Shown here in pieces: positions 1 to 10,153 of a DNA stretch of 64,000 nt. Numbering within the stretch: position 1 is the stretch's first letter; each line of letters opens with the position of its first letter. The notes beneath the pieces were generated by a model that was given only the letters and a program-made list of their open reading frames with translations, did not search any database and was not told the origin of the DNA. The stretch lies in assembly GCF_012034935.1 (NCBI RefSeq), contig NZ_JAATEN010000004.1, positions 186,001 to 250,000 of the forward strand. The letters run 5' to 3'. Source of the stretch: Streptomyces zingiberis (lineage in GTDB: Bacteria > Actinomycetota > Actinomycetes > Streptomycetales > Streptomycetaceae). Position numbers and translations under genes: made by a program.

Positions 1-171
1 CCGTCGGGGCCGCGCTTCGGTGTGGACGGCGCCTTCGAGGGCTATGTGCGGCTGCCGTTCACGGTGAACGGGGCGGTGGCCGACACCGCGGCGGCCCGGC
101 TGGCCCAGGCGGCCCGGCTGGTCCGGACGGGCGCGGCCACCGCGGCGGAGACCCGCAGTCTGGTCGCGTGA
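1..171 (+). CDS. C-terminal end of a MocR/PdxR-like PLP-dependent aminotransferase-fold regulator (partial)
   Basis: The first 56 codons are open in frame 1 and end at TGA 169-171; the start lies outside the window. The residues RFGVDGAFEGYVRLPFT followed by an alanine/arginine-rich helix resemble the extreme C terminus of GntR/MocR-type proteins, in which a winged-helix domain is fused to a type I aminotransferase fold. Those proteins act as PLP-sensing transcription factors, often for vitamin B6 genes. Only the tail is visible, so neither the DNA-binding domain nor the PLP lysine can be checked. A plain class I/II aminotransferase is the alternative. Confidence 0.5.
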   Translation, partial: PSGPRFGVDGAFEGYVRLPFTVNGAVADTAAARLAQAARLVRTGAATAAETRSLVA

Positions 172-263
172 CGGAGCCGGCCCGGCGGTCCGTGGCGGGC
201 GGGGGCGCGCCTGTACCGGCCGGCGGCCGGACCGGCCAGGGCGGCGTACCGGCCGGCGTGCCC

Positions 264-458
264 TCAGAACCGGATGCTGTCCAGCAGGCTGGCCAGGCTC
301 GCGCCGCCCGCCTTGATGCCCGGCGCGACGGCTGTCCCCGCCAGGTAGAAGCCGAACAGGGCGCAGACCACGGCGTGGGTGATCTTGAGCCCGTCCTTCC
401 GGGTGAAGAGGAAGACGATGACGCCGAGCAGGACGACGCCGGAGATGGACAGAATCAT
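264..458 (-). CDS. small two-segment membrane protein, function unknown
   Basis: A 64-residue protein starting at ATG 458-456, preceded by an AGGAGGT ribosome site about 5 nt upstream. It has an N-terminal hydrophobic segment (roughly residues 2-18, MILSISGVVLLGVIVFLF), a short TRKDGLK loop, and a second hydrophobic segment around residues 28-48 (HAVVCALFGFYLAGT). Very similar short proteins are common in Streptomyces, but I know of no assigned function. Its stop faces the 3' end of the upstream partial gene, so the two are convergent. Confidence 0.75.
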   Translation of the reverse strand: MILSISGVVLLGVIVFLFTRKDGLKITHAVVCALFGFYLAGTAVAPGIKAGGASLASLLDSIRF

Positions 459-815
459 GATGACCTCCTGGTGCTGAGCCGCGGTGGGCACGGTGGTCAC
501 TGCGCGGCCGGCCGCGCGATCACTGCGCGTGGAACCACCTTCACACCGCGTGTCGCTCCGGGCGAAGGCGCAAAGGGGTGATCTCCGCGCCCCCGGGCCC
601 GTCCCGGCACGCGGAAGCGGCCCGCCGCAAGGGGCGTGCCGCCCCGGCGCGCGGGGCAGGCGCCCCGGGCCCGCGCGACCGTGATCGGGCCAGTAGGGTG
701 GCGCCTCACTCGTACGGGCGCGGGCCCGGGACTCCCCGGGAAGTCCCGTGATCCCCGAAACCCGGCACCCGGAACCCGGGAAACCCGGGAAAACCCGAGA
801 AGGAGGAGCGGGACG
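459..815. other. divergent intergenic region with CCCGG-rich direct repeats
   Basis: This region separates the small membrane-protein gene (reverse) from the ankyrin gene (forward) and should hold both promoters. No convincing open frame with codon bias was seen. At 754-797 a short motif (AACCCGG or ACCCGGG) recurs five or six times with 1-4 nt changes, directly upstream of the ankyrin ribosome site. A TAGGGT at 694-699 could be a -10 element, but I see no clear -35. Confidence 0.4.
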
Positions 816-1256
816 ATGAATCAGCCCCCCGCCGACGGACCACGGGACGGCGGGCCGGGCCCGGCCCCCTCCCCGGTGGACGAGGGCGTGATCGAACTCG
901 CCGGGCGCGTCTTCGGCCTCGCCCGCGCCGGTGACGCCGAGGCCCTCGCCGCCTACGTGGACGCCGGCGTGCCCGCCAACCTCACCAACGACAAGGGTGA
1001 CAGCCTCGTCATGCTCGCCGCGTACCACGGGCACGCCGACGCGGTGCGGGCGCTGATCGCCCGGGGGGCCGACCCCGACCGCGTCAACGACCGCGGCCAG
1101 ACCCCCCTGGCGGGGGCCGCGTTCAAAGGGGACGCCGAGGTGGCGCGGGCCCTGCTCGCGGGCGGCGCCGACCCGGCGCTGGGCACTCCCTCGGCGGTCG
1201 ACACGGCCCGGATGTTCGCCCGCACGGAACTGCTGGACCTGTTCGGCGCCGCCTGA
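816..1256 (+). CDS. ankyrin-repeat protein
   Basis: A 146-residue protein starting at ATG 816, with an AGGAGGAG ribosome site 7-8 nt upstream. After a proline/glycine-rich leader come three ankyrin-type repeats: LARAGDAEALAAYVDAGVPANL, then DSLVMLAAYHGHADAVRALI with ARGADPDRVN, then GQTPLAGAAFKGDAEVARALL with AGGADPALG. The TPL/G-A..G..EV..LL..GADP pattern is diagnostic. No signal peptide or membrane segment, so probably a cytoplasmic interaction module. Such proteins often sit beside catalase or unrelated genes in Streptomyces, and no partner is evident here. Confidence 0.9.
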   Translation: MNQPPADGPRDGGPGPAPSPVDEGVIELAGRVFGLARAGDAEALAAYVDAGVPANLTNDKGDSLVMLAAYHGHADAVRALIARGADPDRVNDRGQTPLAGAAFKGDAEVARALLAGGADPALGTPSAVDTARMFARTELLDLFGAA

Positions 1257-1422
1257 CCGGCGCCCGCCCCGGGGTGGGCGGGGCGGCGGGGCACCCACGA
1301 GAAGGACCGGCCGTGGCCGGGGGAGAGGGAACGCCCCGTCCCGCGGCCGGGAGGTCATCCGGAGGACGGAACGGACGGGGCATGGGTGGCACCCCGCCCG
1401 GCGGACCGCCCCGGCGTGGATG

Positions 1423-2922
1423 TCACGGGGCCTCGCCGCCGGCAGCATCGGCCGGCCCCATGGACGCCCGGGCACCTGCTCCGTCCCCGCGGCCCGTGGA
1501 GGGGGCGGCCCTCGCCGACCCGGCGGGATCCCGCGCTCCTCCCCCCGCGGCCGGGACCGAGCCCGCGCGGCGCGGGGGACGTCGGCGCGCGGGTCCCGCC
1601 TCCGCGTCCCCGGCGCCCTTCCCGCCGGTCACCTCCACCGCCGTCCGTCCCGCGCCGGGGGCGGGCGCCCGGCGCGGCACCACCGCCACCGCGAGGGCCG
1701 GCACGGCGGCCAGGAGCAGCCACGGCACGGCGGGCGGGAGGCCGAGGCCGAGCAGCCAGCCGCTCGCCGAACTGCCGACGAGCACGATCAGGCCGGCGAC
1801 GGAGGACAACGCGCCCGTGTGGAGACCCACGCGGCCCTCCGCGGCGAGATCGGGCACCCAGGCCCGGACCGCGGGCACGATCAGCATCTGGCCCACGGTG
1901 AGCAGGACGACGTACCCCGCCGCCGGCAGCAGTCCGGTGAGGCCCGTCCAGCCCGCGGGCCGGGCGGCGGCCACCACGGCGAACCCGGCGGCGACGAGCA
2001 GCAGTCCGGCGACGGAGGACCGGCGCAGGCCGAGCCGTTCCCCCGCCCAGCGGGTGACCGGGAGCTGGGCGCACACCACCAGCAGGGAGGACAGCGCGAA
2101 CAGCCAGGACAGGGCGGTCTGGGAGCCCGTGGCCCGTTCCACCTCGGCGGGCAGGGCCAGGTAGAGCTGGTTGTAGGCGAGCAGATAACTGCCGTAGGCC
2201 AGGCACAGCGCGAGGAAGCGCCGGTTGCGGGCGAGCGCCCGTATCCCTCCCCGGCCCCGCACCCGCGCCCGGCCCGGTATGTGCTGGGGCGTCAGCCGGG
2301 CGTGCCCGGCGAGGACGAGGACGAAGACCCCCGCCCCCGCCAGGCAGGCCGTACGGAAGTCCACCGCGAGCAGCAGGGCCCCCAGCAGCGGGCCGGCGAA
2401 CGCCCCGGCCTGGCCCGCGGCCGAGAACAGGGCCAGGACCCGTGTCCGCGGGCCGTGCCCCTCCTCCTCCCACACTACGGCCTGCCGGGCCACCTCCGAC
2501 TCCACGGCCGGGGAGAACAGCGCGGCGGCGAAGCCGATCAGCAGGACCGCGCCGATCACCGCCCAGGTCGCCGCCGCGTATCCCAGCCACGCGAAACCGG
2601 CGATCCGCAGCGCGCAGCCCGCCAGGACCACGGGCCGCACCCCGTACCGGTCGACGAGCAGCCCCCCGGCCACGAACAGTCCTTGCTGGCTGAAGGTCCG
2701 CAGCCCCAGCACGAAACCGACCAGCCAGCCCGCCATGCCGATCGCGCTGCCGAGGTGCGCCGCGAGGAACGGCAGCACCGCGAAGAAGCCGACGTTGAAG
2801 GCGAGCTGGGTCAGGATCAGCAGGCGCAGCAGTGGCGGGAGGCGCGCCCAGGTGCGCTCGCGGGCGGCGCCCGGGGCGGCGGAGGTGCGCCTGCCGGGGA
2901 GGCGGAGGAGCGGGCCGTTCAT
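1423..2922 (-). CDS. MFS transporter, probable metallophore or small-molecule exporter
   Basis: A 499-residue major facilitator protein starting at ATG 2922-2920. The first transmembrane segment begins near residue 30 (LLRLLILTQLAFNVGFFAVLPFLAAHL) and roughly twelve segments follow. The last 80-90 residues are a hydrophilic Pro/Ala/Arg-rich tail of low complexity. The start overlaps the stop of the fused permease gene by 4 nt (ATGA), so the two are translationally coupled. In staphylopine-type systems an MFS protein (CntE) exports the metallophore while an oligopeptide-type ABC importer retrieves the metal complex. The gene order and Zur box here make a similar role plausible, but that is inference. 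Confidence 0.85.
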   Translation of the reverse strand: MNGPLLRLPGRRTSAAPGAARERTWARLPPLLRLLILTQLAFNVGFFAVLPFLAAHLGSAIGMAGWLVGFVLGLRTFSQQGLFVAGGLLVDRYGVRPVVLAGCALRIAGFAWLGYAAATWAVIGAVLLIGFAAALFSPAVESEVARQAVVWEEEGHGPRTRVLALFSAAGQAGAFAGPLLGALLLAVDFRTACLAGAGVFVLVLAGHARLTPQHIPGRARVRGRGGIRALARNRRFLALCLAYGSYLLAYNQLYLALPAEVERATGSQTALSWLFALSSLLVVCAQLPVTRWAGERLGLRRSSVAGLLLVAAGFAVVAAARPAGWTGLTGLLPAAGYVVLLTVGQMLIVPAVRAWVPDLAAEGRVGLHTGALSSVAGLIVLVGSSASGWLLGLGLPPAVPWLLLAAVPALAVAVVPRRAPAPGAGRTAVEVTGGKGAGDAEAGPARRRPPRRAGSVPAAGGGARDPAGSARAAPSTGRGDGAGARASMGPADAAGGEAP

Positions 2923-4862
2923 GAGCGGAGGGTTCCGTCGGGGGTGCGGGCAGGGGCGGGGGCGGGGGAGCGCGAGGGCGGGGACGCCGGGACGGTGGTG
3001 GTGTGCCGGAAAGGCACGGAGGGCGGCGCGGAGCCACCCCCGGCGCCCCCGGCGCCCCTGGCATCCGCGGCGCCTCCGCGTCCGCGGTCCGGCCTCCGCC
3101 CCGTACGGGGCGCCCACGACGCGCCCGCCGCCGTCACGGCCACCGCGCCGAGCAGGGCGAGGACGGCGGCGGGGGCGAGAACCGCCCAGGGCGCGCGTTC
3201 GGCGTACGGCTGGTTCTCGGCGAGCAGCAGCCCCCACTCGGGCGACGGCGGCTGGGCGCCCAGGCCGAGGAAGCCGAGCGCGGCGAGGCTCAGGGCGATC
3301 CCGGGGAGCCGGAGCAGGGCGTGCCGGAGGACGGGCGGCAGGACGGCGGGCAGCAGCGCGTGCCGGAGCAGATGCCGGCGGCCCGCGCCGAGCGCGCGGG
3401 TGGCGGTGAGATGGAGCGCCGCGCGTTCCTGCCGCAGCAGGGCGGAGGTGTGGGTGGCCAGCGGGGTCCAGGCGACCGCCGCCACGGCCAGCGCGGGCGT
3501 CCACGGGCCGCTGCCCGCGACGCCGGTGACCAGCAGGGCGGCCAGTACGGGCGGTACGGCGTTGACGGTGTCGGCCGGTGGCCCGGACAGGCGGGGCGCC
3601 AGGCCGAGCAGGATGCCGGCGGGCAGGGCGGCGGCGCTCACCACCAGCGCCGCTCCCAGGGTGGTGAGGGCGCCGTGTGCGACCCGCGCCAGCACGTCCC
3701 GGCCGAGGGCGTCGGTGCCGAACGGATGGGCGGCGGAGGGAGGCTGGAGGCGGGCGGCGGTGTCGAGGGCGAGCGGGTCGTGGGGCAGGCCGAGGCCGAT
3801 GACGGCGGCGAGCAGGAAGGCGAGCACCAGGGGCACGGCGGGCGACGAGAGCGTGGCCGGCGGGTGCAGGGAGTGCAGGGCGCCGTCGCGCAGCGCCGGC
3901 CCGGTCAGCCACCGCCCGCCGAGCCGGGCCGCCCCCGCGGTCACCCCCGCGAGGAGGACGAGCGCGAGCGTTCCGGTCTGCAACACCGGAAGATCCTGGG
4001 CCAGGGCGGCGCGCAGGGTGAGCCGGCCGAGGCCGGGGATGTCGAAGATCTGCTCGACGGCGACCGCCCCACCGGTCAGGCCCACCACGAACAGCCCCAG
4101 ATTGGGCAGCACGGCGGGAACGCAGCGGCGCAGGGTCTGCCCCGCCACCGCCGAGGGCGGGATGCCGCGCGCGGCGGCCGACCGCGCCCACGGCTCGGCG
4201 AACGCCGCGGGCAGCAGGTCGTCCAGCATCCGCCCCAGGACGGCGCCGGCCGGCAGGCCCAGGGCGAGCGAGGGCAGGATCATCCACCGCGGGCCCTGCC
4301 AGCCGAGCGCGGGCAGCCAGCCCAGGTGGACGCCGACGGCCGTGGCCAGCACGGAGGCGATCAGGAACTCGGGCAGTGCCGCGAGGACCGCCGACCCGGT
4401 GCGGCCGGGGCCGCGGCCGCCGAGCCGGCGCCGGGAGCCGAGCCACAGGGTGCGCGCGCTCACGGCGCCGGCCGTGAGCGCGGCGACGGCCACGGCCCCG
4501 GCCATCAGCAGGAGGGAGACTCCGAGGGCCGGCACGACGGTGGGCAGCACCTCGGTTCCCGACACCCAGGACCGGCCGGCGTCGCCCCGCAGCAGGCCGC
4601 CGAGCCAGCGCGCGAGCAGCGGCAACGGACCGTCGTCGAGTCCCAGTTCGGCGCGGACGGCCCGCACCGCCTCGGGGGTCGGGTCCCGCTCGGCCGACCG
4701 GGCCCGGAGGACGGTCAGCGCCGGGTCGGTGCGCGACAGCCACGGCAGCAGGCCGACGGCGCCGACGAGACCGGCCGTCAGCACGGCCCGCCACAGGAGG
4801 ACCGGGCCGCCGCCCGTGGTGAAGGCGCGCCGGGCGGCGCCGGGTCCGGCCGCCGGCTTCAG
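2919..4862 (-). CDS. fused ABC-type oligopeptide/nickel/metallophore permease (DppB-DppC fusion)
   Basis: About 647 residues containing two complete BPD_transp_1-type permease halves in one chain. The first half resembles DppB/NikB (the region with DAGRSWVSGTEVLPTVVPALG). The second resembles DppC/NikC and carries the phrases HPFGTDALGRDVLARVAHGA and ALGAGRRHLLRHALLPAVLPPVL, a typical EAA-like loop. The start is uncertain. CTG 4862 overlaps the upstream stop (CTGA), and an in-frame GTG lies at 4784-4782; anything further upstream is only the antisense of the binding-protein gene. A Pro/Ala-rich C-terminal tail runs to 2919. The protein would form the whole membrane channel for the lipoprotein encoded upstream. 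No ATPase gene is adjacent. Confidence 0.88.
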   Translation of the reverse strand: MKPAAGPGAARRAFTTGGGPVLLWRAVLTAGLVGAVGLLPWLSRTDPALTVLRARSAERDPTPEAVRAVRAELGLDDGPLPLLARWLGGLLRGDAGRSWVSGTEVLPTVVPALGVSLLLMAGAVAVAALTAGAVSARTLWLGSRRRLGGRGPGRTGSAVLAALPEFLIASVLATAVGVHLGWLPALGWQGPRWMILPSLALGLPAGAVLGRMLDDLLPAAFAEPWARSAAARGIPPSAVAGQTLRRCVPAVLPNLGLFVVGLTGGAVAVEQIFDIPGLGRLTLRAALAQDLPVLQTGTLALVLLAGVTAGAARLGGRWLTGPALRDGALHSLHPPATLSSPAVPLVLAFLLAAVIGLGLPHDPLALDTAARLQPPSAAHPFGTDALGRDVLARVAHGALTTLGAALVVSAAALPAGILLGLAPRLSGPPADTVNAVPPVLAALLVTGVAGSGPWTPALAVAAVAWTPLATHTSALLRQERAALHLTATRALGAGRRHLLRHALLPAVLPPVLRHALLRLPGIALSLAALGFLGLGAQPPSPEWGLLLAENQPYAERAPWAVLAPAAVLALLGAVAVTAAGASWAPRTGRRPDRGRGGAADARGAGGAGGGSAPPSVPFRHTTTVPASPPSRSPAPAPARTPDGTLRS

Positions 4863-6361
4863 CGCCGGGTCCCGGTGGAGACGAGCCGGCGCTCGTACGG
4901 GTCGAGCACGGTGCCCTTGACCGGTGTCGCGATGCCGGTGACGAGCTTCAGGTGCACCAGGGGGATCACCGCGTCGGTGGAGAGGACCGCGGCCTCGGCC
5001 CGCATGGCCGCGTCCTGCCGTTCGGTGGTGCCGGTCGCGGCCTGTGCGGCGGCGACCCGCTCGTCGACCTTCTCGTCGCACAGGAACGCCAGGTTGTAGG
5101 AGCCCTCGCAGGTGTGGTCACCGGCCAGCACGGTGACCGGGTCCCCGGTGTCGAGCAGCATGTTGCGGGCGGCCACCACGGCGTCGAACTCCCCGTCCAG
5201 CAGGTCGTCCTCCAGGCGCGCGTAGGTGCGCACCTCCAGCTTCACCCGGAAGCCAGCCTTCTCCAGCTGCTGCTGGAGCACCTGCGCGGCCTCGGGCAGC
5301 TCGGCGCGGTCGCTGTAGGTGGCGACGGAGACGCGCCTGCCCCCCGGGTTCGTGGCCTCCGCCCGCCCGGCCGGCTCGGTCCGCTTGCCGGCCGCCCAGG
5401 TCAGGGCGGGTCCGTACAGTCCCTCGGCGGGCTCGGCGTACCCCTCGTAGACGCCTTCGGCGACGGCGGAGGTGTCGATCGCCTCCCGTGCGGCGGCCCG
5501 CAGCCCCGCGTCCTGGAACACGCCGTCCCGGGTGTTGAGATACAGGCTGGTGTTCCGCACGGTGCCGGTCTCGTGGACGGTGCCCTTCTCCAGGGAGCCG
5601 ATCTGTGCGACGGGGACCGACTCCGCGATGTCCACCTCCCCGGTGCGCAGGGCGTTGGCGCGGGCGGTGCCGTCCGATATGTATCGCGCGTCGATCCCGG
5701 GGGCCTGGGCCCTGCCGTCCCAGTAGTCGTTGAAGCGGTCGAGGGTGGCCGCGGTGGAGCCGGTGGCCCTGGTGAGGGTGAAGGGGCCGGTGGCGGTGGC
5801 GACCGGGTTCACCTTTCCGCCCTTCCCGTACGCCTTGGGGGAGAAGACGGCGAGGGAGGGGTTGGTCAGGCGCAGCGGCAGAGCCGGGTCGGCGGTGGCG
5901 GTGGTGACCTTCACCCGGTCGCCGCCCACGGCCCGGGCGGTGAGCTTCACGCCGGAGAGAGCGGCCGGGGCGGGGGCCGCCCCGGCGGCGTGGGTGAGGG
6001 CGGTGGCCACGGCCTCGGCGGTGACGTCGGTGCCGTCCTGGAAGGTGGCCTCCCGCAGGGTGAACTGCCAGCTCTTGCCGTCCGGGGCGCCGCTCCAGGA
6101 CTCGGCGAGGGCGGGCTCGGCGGTGCCGTTGGAGCCCAGCCGGGTCAGCCCCTCGGTGACGCCGAGCCGGGAGAGGAGGTAGGCGTCCCCGCCGTACGGG
6201 GAGTAGTTCTCCGCGGGCGCGAACGCCAGGGCGACCCGCAGGCGGCCGCCGTCACCGGAGCCGGAGGCCCCGGAGCCGGAGGAGCCGCCGGAGGAGAAGC
6301 AGCCGGAGAGCAGCGGGGTGAGCAGGAGGCCGGCGATGAGCCGGCGGCGGGGAGTCCTCAA
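4859..6361 (-). CDS. lipoprotein solute-binding protein, SBP_bac_5 (DppA/NikA/CntA) family
   Basis: A 500-residue protein with a lipobox LLSGC and lipidated Cys21, followed by a Gly/Ser-rich linker. The body has the family pattern: NYSPYGGDAYLLSRLGVTEGLTRL, LAESWSGAPDGKSWQFTLR, DGTDVTAEAVATAL, and a C-terminal IPLVHLKLVTG. The start is TTG 6361-6359. It overlaps the stop of a 15-codon reading frame beginning right after the predicted transcription start, so initiation may be coupled. The gene heads an operon with the fused permease and MFS and lies just downstream of a Zur-type operator. It most likely captures zinc or a zinc-metallophore complex at the cell surface. Peptide binding is the alternative. 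Confidence 0.9.
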   Translation of the reverse strand: MRTPRRRLIAGLLLTPLLSGCFSSGGSSGSGASGSGDGGRLRVALAFAPAENYSPYGGDAYLLSRLGVTEGLTRLGSNGTAEPALAESWSGAPDGKSWQFTLREATFQDGTDVTAEAVATALTHAAGAAPAPAALSGVKLTARAVGGDRVKVTTATADPALPLRLTNPSLAVFSPKAYGKGGKVNPVATATGPFTLTRATGSTAATLDRFNDYWDGRAQAPGIDARYISDGTARANALRTGEVDIAESVPVAQIGSLEKGTVHETGTVRNTSLYLNTRDGVFQDAGLRAAAREAIDTSAVAEGVYEGYAEPAEGLYGPALTWAAGKRTEPAGRAEATNPGGRRVSVATYSDRAELPEAAQVLQQQLEKAGFRVKLEVRTYARLEDDLLDGEFDAVVAARNMLLDTGDPVTVLAGDHTCEGSYNLAFLCDEKVDERVAAAQAATGTTERQDAAMRAEAAVLSTDAVIPLVHLKLVTGIATPVKGTVLDPYERRLVSTGTRR

Positions 6362-6405
6362 GGTCCTGGTCCTGGTTCGTCGGGGGCCGGGTCGCCCGGC
6401 GGCAT
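6358..6405 (-). CDS. possible 15-residue leader peptide, leaderless and coupled to the binding-protein gene
   Basis: ATG 6405-6403 lies only about 7 nt after the TATAAT at 6418-6413, so it would sit at or next to the mRNA 5' end. It reads MPPGDPAPDEPGPGP and stops in the TTGA that also contains the TTG start of the lipoprotein gene. It could be a leaderless cistron that delivers ribosomes to a start lacking a good ribosome site. It may equally be coincidence: the peptide is proline-rich and has no known homologue. Confidence 0.25.
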   Translation of the reverse strand: MPPGDPAPDEPGPGP

Positions 6406-6412
6406 GAACCGG

Positions 6413-6433
6413 ATTATATGAACATGATTTTCA
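6413..6433 (-). promoter_or_regulatory. Zur box overlapping the promoter of the binding-protein/permease/MFS operon
   Basis: Read on the reverse strand, TGAAAATCATGTTCA (6433-6419) matches the Streptomyces zinc-uptake regulator consensus TGAAAATCATTTTCA at 14 of 15 positions and is an imperfect 7-1-7 palindrome. It is followed immediately by TATAAT (6418-6413), a perfect -10 hexamer, so bound Zur would block RNA polymerase. The -35 region is not consensus. Zur represses zinc-uptake genes when zinc is sufficient. The box begins 1 nt after the stop codon of the upstream acetyltransferase gene. Confidence 0.85.
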
Positions 6434-6434
6434 T

Positions 6435-6968
6435 TTAAGCCAGCGGGATCTCGAAGTGCACGACGCCGTTTCCGCCGGGTGCGTCGTCCCGATCGTCCCA
6501 GACCGCCTTGCCGAGCGTCCGCCACAACCCCATCGCGCCGGGTGAGTCCGGATGCGTGTGCAGGTAGACGGAGCGGTACCCCCCGTCCGCCCGTGCGAAG
6601 TCCAGCAGTTCCGCCACCAGGCGGCGGGCCAGTCCGCGCCGCCGGTGCTCCGGGCGCACGCAGACCCGCCGGAGCTGCGCGGTCTCGCCCGAGGGGAAAC
6701 GCTCCGCCAGCGGGCGGGGGTTCGGCGGATGCGCCGGCCCCCGCGCGTCGAGCGCGGCCGTGGCGGCGACCGCCCCGTTCTCCTCGTCCACCGCGACGAG
6801 CAGGGTGTGCCGGGGCGGGGTCAGGTAGAACGCGCCCGGGTCGATGATGTCCGCGTGCCAGGCCGGCACATAACCGGTCCCGAAGTCGCGGTACACGGCG
6901 TCGAGCATCACGGCCCTCGCCCCGTCGAGGTCGGCCACCGTCGCGGTTCTGATGCGGTAATTCTGCAC
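6435..6968 (-). CDS. GNAT family N-acetyltransferase
   Basis: A 177-residue protein with the GNAT fold order: IRTATVADLDGARAVML at the N terminus, a central beta strand (LLVAVDEENGAVAATAAL), then the acetyl-CoA pyrophosphate-binding segment LRRVCVRPEHRRRGLARRL (the R/Q-x-x-G-x-G/A motif), and a C-terminal YLHTHPDSPGAMGLWRTLG strand-helix. The start is GTG 6968-6966. A TAGGAT at 6980-6975 places transcription close to this codon, so the mRNA may be leaderless. The substrate is unknown. It ends just before the Zur-controlled operon but is transcribed from its own promoter. Confidence 0.85.
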   Translation of the reverse strand: MQNYRIRTATVADLDGARAVMLDAVYRDFGTGYVPAWHADIIDPGAFYLTPPRHTLLVAVDEENGAVAATAALDARGPAHPPNPRPLAERFPSGETAQLRRVCVRPEHRRRGLARRLVAELLDFARADGGYRSVYLHTHPDSPGAMGLWRTLGKAVWDDRDDAPGGNGVVHFEIPLA

Positions 6969-7414
6969 CTGCGCATCCTATGCAGGAACTTGGCGGAGGT
7001 GGGCAGGGGGGAAGACTCCCGGACGGGGACGCCGTCAGGCACCCGAGTAGTGGGAGCGCGGGCCTCGGGGGTGGCGCGGCAAGCGGAGATCGTGACATCG
7101 CCGCGGGGGCCGGGGGCCGGGGGCCGGGGGCCGGGTGCACGCGAGGGGAGGGCCGCTTCAAGCGCGGCGGCTCCGCGTGCCCGGCGGAAGCGTCCCCGCG
7201 GAGGCTGGCATCGGCGCAGCGGGCGGTCGTGAACGCGGGAGCGGAGGCTGAGAAGTCATTCGCGCCAGCCGGCTGCCCCTACGCCCTGGCGGATCACACC
7301 TTTCACGGGCCGTCCCCGCCGGAAGGGGAGCCGGCGTGGGGAAGGTGCTCGTGGTTGCTCAGGGCCCGCCCGTCCCCTTGTTCGCGGGGCTCCGGAGCGT
7401 TTCGTCTCAGCCCC
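6969..7414. other. intergenic region with a G-quadruplex-type repeat
   Basis: Upstream of the GNAT gene I find no convincing gene. At 7104-7134 four runs of five G separated by CC, ending in a shorter G run, lie on the plus strand; such spacing can fold into a G-quadruplex. The open frames across this stretch have no consistent codon bias or recognisable protein features. Confidence 0.4.
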
Positions 7415-7669
7415 TCACTCCTCCGTGGCGGGCAGTTCGAACGTGAAGTACACGCTCAGGCAGTAAGGCTCGTCCTCGTCGGTGAGGAAATCCCATGAGA
7501 CGTCCGCGATGTGGATGTCGTGCTCGGCCACCCAGGCGTGGGCCTTCGAGAAGACCTGGGCGGCGTTCTTTCCGAGGAAGAGCTTTCTGGCCATCGGGTG
7601 CACACCGGTCTCGGCGTCCGAGTCGTCGAAGTCCTCCGGGACGTCCAGACTGTAAGAGGGGTTCAGCAT
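7415..7669 (-). CDS. conserved small acidic protein, function unknown
   Basis: An 84-residue protein starting at ATG 7669-7667 and ending at TGA 7417-7415. It has no signal peptide or membrane segment and is acidic at the N terminus (DVPEDFDDSDAETG). The middle MARKLFLGKNAAQVFSKAHAW looks like an amphipathic helix, and the C terminus YCLSVYFTFELPATEE looks like beta strands. Strong third-position GC supports coding. I do not recognise the family. It stands alone between two gene-poor stretches. Confidence 0.65.
   Translation of the reverse strand: MLNPSYSLDVPEDFDDSDAETGVHPMARKLFLGKNAAQVFSKAHAWVAEHDIHIADVSWDFLTDEDEPYCLSVYFTFELPATEE

Positions 7670-10153
<2,484 letters not shown>

Noticed and set aside
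1420..4920. Very long plus-strand reading frame (about 1166 codons) antisense to the transporter genes
   Set aside because: It is compositional: high third-position GC on the reverse strand removes stops. The translation is Arg/Gly/Pro/Ala-rich with no motif, and the reverse strand has clear transporter families.
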